Assembly: GCF_000522985.1 (NCBI RefSeq)
Contig: NZ_CP007128.1
Location: 3,456,220-3,520,219, forward strand
Origin: Gemmatirosa kalamazoonensis
GTDB lineage: Bacteria; Gemmatimonadota; Gemmatimonadetes; Gemmatimonadales; Gemmatimonadaceae
Reading direction: 5' to 3'
DNA length: 64,000 nt
The translations under genes and the position numbers were made by a program. How positions within the stretch are numbered: the first letter of the stretch is position 1; the number at the start of each line of letters is the position of its first letter. The notes beneath the pieces were generated by a model, which saw only the letters and a program-made list of their open reading frames with translations, was not told the origin of the DNA and did no database searches. Below, one piece after another: positions 59,510-64,000 of the stretch.

Positions 59510-61630
59510 CTACGGTGCCTTCGGCGGCACGCGCGTGACGGGCGCCGGGATGCCGAGCGAGTCGCCGGGCGGCATGGTGTGGTCCCGTGCCCAGCGCGAG
59601 CGCACGTCGTTCAGGCGGTCGATGCGGCGCACCCAGAGCTGCGTCGCCTCGTCGTAGCGCGCGAGCACGTTGCGGAGCCAGTACGGGCGATTCTCGCGCA
59701 GCCACGCCGCCTCGTACAGGTCGCGCGTCTGCGAGAACAGGTCGCGGAGATCCTGCAGCCGGCCGTTGATGCCCGTCACGTCGGCCAGGTCGTACCAGCG
59801 GAGGTCGCGGGCCCGCGCGGTGTCGCGGTTCATCGCGTAGACGCGCGCGTAGATGCGCTGCACGTCGTCGGCGAGCTGGAACTTCAGGCCGATCGCGTCG
59901 ACGCGACGCGCGCCGAGCTCGATCGCGTCGAGCGCGTCGGGCTCGCGCGTGGCGCCGGCCCGGCGCGCCGCGATCACGTGCTCGATCGCGTCCTCGGCGG
60001 CGAGCCGCAGATCGCGCGCGACCGGCAGCAGCCGCGCGGCGACGAGCTGCCCCTCGGGCGACAGCGGGTCGACCCAGAACAGTCGGTCGCTCGCGTCGCC
60101 GAGTCCCGCGGTGCGCAGCAGCGCGTGCGCGGCGATGAGCCGTCGCTCCGCTTCCGCGACGTGGCCCGTGGTGTCGCCGTGGAAGTCGCGCGCGTAGGCG
60201 GCGAGCGCCGGCGCAGGATCGCTGTCGCCCGCCTGCCACGACGCGGCGGCGCCGAAGATCACGCCGAGCCACTGCTGGTTGAACAGCCCCTCGCCGAAGT
60301 CGTCCCACGACGTGTTCAACACGCCCGTGGCACCGGCCTTCTGCCCCTCGCGCACGAACGCGCGGATGTTCTGGAGCGCGACGTCGTTGTTCGGGTAGAC
60401 GCGGTTCCAGCTCGACACGCCGGGCGCCACCCACGTCTCGAGCCCCGCCGCGCGGAACGGCTGCAACAGCTTGTCGTACGACGCGAGCGGGAGATCGTAG
60501 TTCCACGGCACCGCGATCATGTCCTTCGGCAGCATGGGCACGAGCTCCGGATGGTCGCTCGCGATGTCGCCCCAGACGACGAGCCGACGGTTCAGCGGCT
60601 TCAACGCGCTCGCGATCCGGGCGACGAAGCTCGCGTACACGGCGCCGTAGCCCTGCGCGCGCACCTCGTCGGCCGTGCGCCCGCGTCCGAGGTCGAACGT
60701 CTCGTCGGCGCCGATGTGCAGGAAGCGGCCGGGGAACAGCGAGTCCAGCTCGGTGAACAGCCGCGTGACGAGCGGGATCGTCCGTGGATCCTCCGGCGCG
60801 AGCACGCTGCCGCGCTCCGTCTCGCCGATCGGCGTGTACTTCTCCCACGTCAGCACGTGGTGCAGGTGCCCGAACGCCTCCTGCTCGGGCACGATCTCCA
60901 CGTGGTAGCGGCGCGCGTACTCCACGAGCTCGCGCGCCTGCGCGCGCGTGACGGCACCGCCGGGCGCCGCGAACAGCGGGTCCGACGCGTACGCCAGCGT
61001 GTGCTCGAAGTACGGCGAGTACACGTTCATCTTGTACGCGGCGAACGTGCGGATCTGCTTCTTCTGGAACTCGAGCGTCGGCACCGGGCCGCGCGAGATG
61101 TCGTCGTGGAAGCCGCGCCAGCGCATCGCCGGCCAGTCGCGCACGCGCGCGCCGAGCACGCGCGTCGCGGTGCCGCGCCCCTCCACGAGCTGCTTCACCG
61201 TCTGGGCGCCGTACAACACGCCGGCCGACGTCGCGCCCACCACGTCGACGCGCCCGCCGTCGGCGACGAGCACGTAGCCCTCGGGCGTCATCGCGGCGTC
61301 GAACGCGAGTCCGGCACGCGCGAGCGCGGCGCGCCCGGCCGCCGACTCGCGCCGCAGCAGCCGCACCCGCGCCACGGCTCCCCCACGCGCCGCGGCGAGC
61401 TGACCGCGCTCGCGCAGCACGTCGCTCAGATCCGTCGCCGTGCCGCGGTCGCCCGCATCGGCGGGCGCGTCCACGGCGACCCCGCCGGGCGCGGCGAACG
61501 GCGCACCCGCCGTAGCCTCGCGCGGCGCGGGGACGAGCGGGAGTGGGGACTGCGCGGCGGCCCGGCAGGGAAGCGCGCCGCCTAACGCGAGCGCCGCGAC
61601 CGGCGCGAGCGCGCGACGAACGATCGACAC
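59510..61630 (-). CDS. beta-N-acetylhexosaminidase (GH20)
   Basis: Protein of 706 aa from GTG 61630. A signal peptide (APVAALALGGALPCRAAAQS) is followed by a GH20b domain (LVPAPREATAGAPF, EGYVLVADGGRVDVVGATSA) and the TIM barrel: AMRWRGFHDDISRGPVPTLE, KMNVYSPYFEHTLAY, EIVPEQEAFGHLHHVL, and the catalytic Asp-Glu in RFLHIGADETFDLG. A long helical C-terminal domain (residues 480-706) is present. It removes terminal GlcNAc or GalNAc from chitin- or wall-derived sugars in the periplasm or outside. It follows the Omp85-like gene on the same strand. Confidence 0.93.
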   Translation of the reverse strand: MSIVRRALAPVAALALGGALPCRAAAQSPLPLVPAPREATAGAPFAAPGGVAVDAPADAGDRGTATDLSDVLRERGQLAAARGGAVARVRLLRRESAAGRAALARAGLAFDAAMTPEGYVLVADGGRVDVVGATSAGVLYGAQTVKQLVEGRGTATRVLGARVRDWPAMRWRGFHDDISRGPVPTLEFQKKQIRTFAAYKMNVYSPYFEHTLAYASDPLFAAPGGAVTRAQARELVEYARRYHVEIVPEQEAFGHLHHVLTWEKYTPIGETERGSVLAPEDPRTIPLVTRLFTELDSLFPGRFLHIGADETFDLGRGRTADEVRAQGYGAVYASFVARIASALKPLNRRLVVWGDIASDHPELVPMLPKDMIAVPWNYDLPLASYDKLLQPFRAAGLETWVAPGVSSWNRVYPNNDVALQNIRAFVREGQKAGATGVLNTSWDDFGEGLFNQQWLGVIFGAAASWQAGDSDPAPALAAYARDFHGDTTGHVAEAERRLIAAHALLRTAGLGDASDRLFWVDPLSPEGQLVAARLLPVARDLRLAAEDAIEHVIAARRAGATREPDALDAIELGARRVDAIGLKFQLADDVQRIYARVYAMNRDTARARDLRWYDLADVTGINGRLQDLRDLFSQTRDLYEAAWLRENRPYWLRNVLARYDEATQLWVRRIDRLNDVRSRWARDHTMPPGDSLGIPAPVTRVPPKAP

Positions 61631-61659
61631 GTCGGGCCGGCGCCTAACGGCCTGACGGC

Positions 61660-63315
61660 TCAGCGCCCGCGCAGCGCGTCGCGCACGCGGTCGGCCACGA
61701 AGCCCGGGGCGACGGTGATCCGCGCGTACGGGCGGCGGCGCAGGCCGGGGCTCGCGGCGACGGGGACCATCCAGTCGAGGCGCATCGTCGCGCGCGTCGC
61801 GGCGATCGGCGCCGTGTGCACGCCGATGCCGACGACCGCCGCGCTGATGCTCTGCGTCTCCGTCCCGCACGGCTGGTTGCGCAGCGATCCCGACGCGAAC
61901 GCCGCGACGTCGAATGCCGTGCGCCCCCCGACCGGCGCGTCGAAGCGGAACGAGCGCTCCAGCGTCGCCGCGACGGCGCGTCCGGCGAGCCGGTCGCCGG
62001 TGCTGAGCATCGGGGCCGTGGGGTCGAGCCCCACGAGCGGCCGCACGTCGGGATCGGTGCGCAGCAGCCGCTCGCCCGCCACGCGCACCATCCAGTTGCC
62101 GTGCGGCGCCGCCGCGAGCAGCGTGGCCGCGGTGCGCAGCACGCCCGCCTCGACCTGCCGGCTGTAGAGGAAGCCCGAGCTCCACACGTCGGTGGCGAGG
62201 AGCGCGCGGTCGCCCGGATGCCAGATGCGCCCCACCCACGCGTCCAGATGCGCCGCCGGTGCCCGCAGCAGCAGCTTCTCGCCCACGCCGACCACCGCGG
62301 AGTACTCGAAGCCCATCGGCACGTCGAACACCGCGTCGTGCGGCAGCAGCCATGTCGTCGGCGCGTAGCGCGTCGCCACGCGATCCACGCCGACGTCGGC
62401 GCCGACGAAGCGGCGCGCGACCGTCTCGGGCCCCGGCGTGCGCATCCCGTCGAAGCGCGTCATGCGCGCGCTCGCGAGCTCCGCGCCCGCGCTCACGTAG
62501 AGCGCGGCGCCCGCCGCGTCGTCCGTCACGCGTCGCCCGACGAGCCCCTGCACGCCGCCGCGCGAGAAGTGGCCAGCCGCGCCGAACATCGGCCACCGCG
62601 ACGCGCTCGTCGCCGTGAACGAGCCGCGCCACGGACGGGCGACGTCGCGCTCGTCGCTGCGCAGCGTGAGGCTCGACAGCCGCTCGTTAGGCAGCCGCGA
62701 CAGCCGCACGCGGCCGACTATGGGCGAACCGAGTACGAATGGGTCAACGAGCGAGACGCTGCCGCCGACGCGACCGCTCCGGGTCTCGATCCCCGCGCGC
62801 ACCTCGCGCCCGCTGCCGAGGAAGTTGCGTTCCTCGACGCCGAGCAGACCGTTAGGCAGCCGCAGGCCGCGCGACGGCTCCAGCTCCTCCGCCCCCGGCG
62901 GCGGTGGCGCGGCGGCGCGCAGCTCGGGGGAGATGCTCCACGCGTCGCGCGTCGCCACGGTGAGCGCGACGCCATCGGTCCCCTCGCACCGCTCGGCCAC
63001 GATCGACGCGTCGTCGAGGAAGCGCAGGCGGCGCAGACGACGCAGCGACTCCGCCACGCGCGCCGTGTCCGCCACGTCGCCCGGCGCGATGAGCAGCCGC
63101 TGCCGGACGGCGCCGGCGCGCGTGCGCACGTGCACCAGGCCGGTCACCGCGCCCACGATGCCGTGCTCCGCCGGGTTCTCGGTGGAGACGTCGACGCTCA
63201 GCACCCGCTCGCCGGCGACCGCCGCGAGGTTCGTGCGGCTCTCGATGCGCTCGCACCGCTGCGCCGCGAGACGCGTCCCGCACAGCGGAAGCGCCGCGAC
63301 CGCGAGAGCGGCCAT
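61660..63315 (-). CDS. Omp85/BamA-like outer-membrane protein
   Basis: Protein of 551 aa, start at 63315 chosen because a signal sequence (ALAVAALPLCGTRLAAQ) begins there. Residues about 20-125 resemble one POTRA domain (TNLAAVAGERVLSVDVSTEN, VAESLRRLRRLRFLDDASIV). The remainder is strand-rich, opening with LPNGLLGVEERNFLGSGREV as at the first strand of BamA/TamA barrels and ending in a strand-like stretch. With one POTRA and a 16-strand-sized barrel it resembles small Omp85 members. It may export or insert proteins, or simply be a pore. Its stop lies 30 nt before the GH20 start. Confidence 0.75.
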   Translation of the reverse strand: MAALAVAALPLCGTRLAAQRCERIESRTNLAAVAGERVLSVDVSTENPAEHGIVGAVTGLVHVRTRAGAVRQRLLIAPGDVADTARVAESLRRLRRLRFLDDASIVAERCEGTDGVALTVATRDAWSISPELRAAAPPPPGAEELEPSRGLRLPNGLLGVEERNFLGSGREVRAGIETRSGRVGGSVSLVDPFVLGSPIVGRVRLSRLPNERLSSLTLRSDERDVARPWRGSFTATSASRWPMFGAAGHFSRGGVQGLVGRRVTDDAAGAALYVSAGAELASARMTRFDGMRTPGPETVARRFVGADVGVDRVATRYAPTTWLLPHDAVFDVPMGFEYSAVVGVGEKLLLRAPAAHLDAWVGRIWHPGDRALLATDVWSSGFLYSRQVEAGVLRTAATLLAAAPHGNWMVRVAGERLLRTDPDVRPLVGLDPTAPMLSTGDRLAGRAVAATLERSFRFDAPVGGRTAFDVAAFASGSLRNQPCGTETQSISAAVVGIGVHTAPIAATRATMRLDWMVPVAASPGLRRRPYARITVAPGFVADRVRDALRGR

Positions 63316-63547
63316 CGAGGACGTCGGATGCTTCAAAGGTCGCGGCTGACGGATGGACTGCCGGACTGGTGTACCGGCCTCGAGCGGCCGGCGGGGACGG
63401 CGTAGGCTACGCGGAGTGCATGGACGGCGCCAGCGCGTCGAGCTCGACTCGACGGGCGGAATTTGTTTGACGCTCCAGTCCGGGAGCCCGATAGTGAAGC
63501 TGCTGCGTTGCAAATGCTGCCGGCCTCTCCCTCACCCGGAGGTAGCC

Positions 63548-64000
63548 ATGCAAACGCACCTTCCCACCTGGCTTCGGCGAGCCTCGCTCGCCGCCGTGTA
63601 CCTCGGCGCCGCGACCGCGGCCGCGCAGCCTCCGCCGGGGACGCCGATCGGTGCCTTCCGCGGCCAGCGCTTCGTCATGCGGGTCTCGGAGAACCCCGCG
63701 CTCGATGGCATCGGCCAGCTCTTTCCGATCATGGGGCAGCGCCGCAACGCGGCGGGGCGACCGGCCGGTCCCATCGTTCCGTTCGCGGTCCAGTCGGGGT
63801 TCGCCGAGCTGTTCGACGACGTCGCCCAGACCGTGCGCAGCGACGACCTGTGGTTCTACAGCAACGGGAACCGCCCCGTGGGCATACCGGTCGCCGCGCC
63901 CGCCTGCCCGGTGCTCTCCTGCATCTGGCTGGTCTCCGACAACAACGTCGCCAGCCCCGGTGGCAACGAGGCGCCCGAGACGTACGTGGCGTCGTTCGTG
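63548..64000 (+). CDS. secreted protein, unknown function (partial)
   Basis: At least 151 aa, cut by the window end. GGAGG lies 6 nt before the ATG. A signal peptide (ASLAAVYLGAATAAAQP) leads into a domain beginning IGAFRGQRFVMRVSENPALD, with two cysteines in APACPVLSCIW and DNNVASPGGNEAPETYV. The family is not recognised; a PEP-CTERM-type protein is possible, but the C-terminus is missing. The 232-bp gap before it, shared with the divergent Omp85-like gene, must hold both promoters; no clear boxes were seen. Confidence 0.65.
   Translation, partial: MQTHLPTWLRRASLAAVYLGAATAAAQPPPGTPIGAFRGQRFVMRVSENPALDGIGQLFPIMGQRRNAAGRPAGPIVPFAVQSGFAELFDDVAQTVRSDDLWFYSNGNRPVGIPVAAPACPVLSCIWLVSDNNVASPGGNEAPETYVASFV

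Overview
The window is about 70% GC, densely coding, and chromosomal in character. The gene content is that of a diderm aerobic heterotroph. I infer Gemmatimonadota (Gemmatimonas/Gemmatirosa-like): very high GC, a large TonB-dependent receptor with an N-terminal carboxypeptidase-regulatory domain, an Omp85-like barrel, a DUF2723 glycosyltransferase, a Minf_1886-type protein, a PEP-CTERM protein and Big_5-type lipoproteins. No 16S rRNA or other decisive marker is present, so the phylum is an inference. No plasmid, phage or insertion-sequence gene was seen, and no gene-free stretch exceeds about 260 bp.

Layout. 1-7.4 kb: end of a TPR protein, a secreted protein of unknown role, a PEP-CTERM protein, a JAMM-DinG helicase fusion, a CAP-domain lipoprotein, an FAA hydrolase and a membrane-anchored proline-rich protein. 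7.4-10 kb: a LexA-like repressor, gltX and two tRNA-Ser genes. 10-21.8 kb (minus strand): a DUF2723 membrane protein, then the coupled string valS - Ig-like lipoprotein (frameshifted) - gmhB - purN, then purH; upstream of valS lie a small acidic protein and a BON-domain protein. 22-27.4 kb: thrS, a TonB receptor and a DUF985 cupin. 27.6-34.2 kb: acyl-CoA and amino-acid catabolism (thiolase, CPBP protease, 3-hydroxyacyl-CoA dehydrogenase, acyl-CoA dehydrogenase, leucine dehydrogenase, glyA). 34.4-40.2 kb: Minf_1886 protein, zinc ribbon, nnr, thiL, plsC, eno, ftsB-like, initiator tRNA-fMet and tRNA-Met. 40.5-48.1 kb: phosphoribosyltransferase, Cys-rich protein, M15-like peptidase, a formyltransferase/deacetylase pair, a UbiB-like kinase and a flotillin/NfeD pair. 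48.3-54.2 kb: persulfide-dioxygenase-like enzyme with two rhodanese domains, ferritin-like protein, deoC and a two-domain aldehyde dehydrogenase. 54.3-64 kb: duplicated LpqC-type esterases, a GHL10 glycosidase, a DUF4403 lipoprotein, a GH20 hexosaminidase, an Omp85-like barrel and a truncated secreted protein.

The most unusual signals are in the DNA between and across the genes. (1) The heptamer GTTAGGC/GCCTAAC occurs at least 37 times, about five to six times the composition expectation, on both strands, mostly inside genes and at the cost of rare codons (TTA, CTA, AGG). (2) Long hairpins built from 7-8 bp tandem units start within about 15 nt of a stop codon at six loci. (3) Two hairpins of the same class lie in frame inside two unrelated proteins (a DinG helicase and an aldehyde dehydrogenase) and encode nearly the same peptide, which recalls the palindromic elements inserted in Rickettsia genes. 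Other points of interest are a LexA-like repressor without its catalytic lysine, a (CG)8 tract at an apparent frameshift, and an NfeD protein with a long His-Gly tract.
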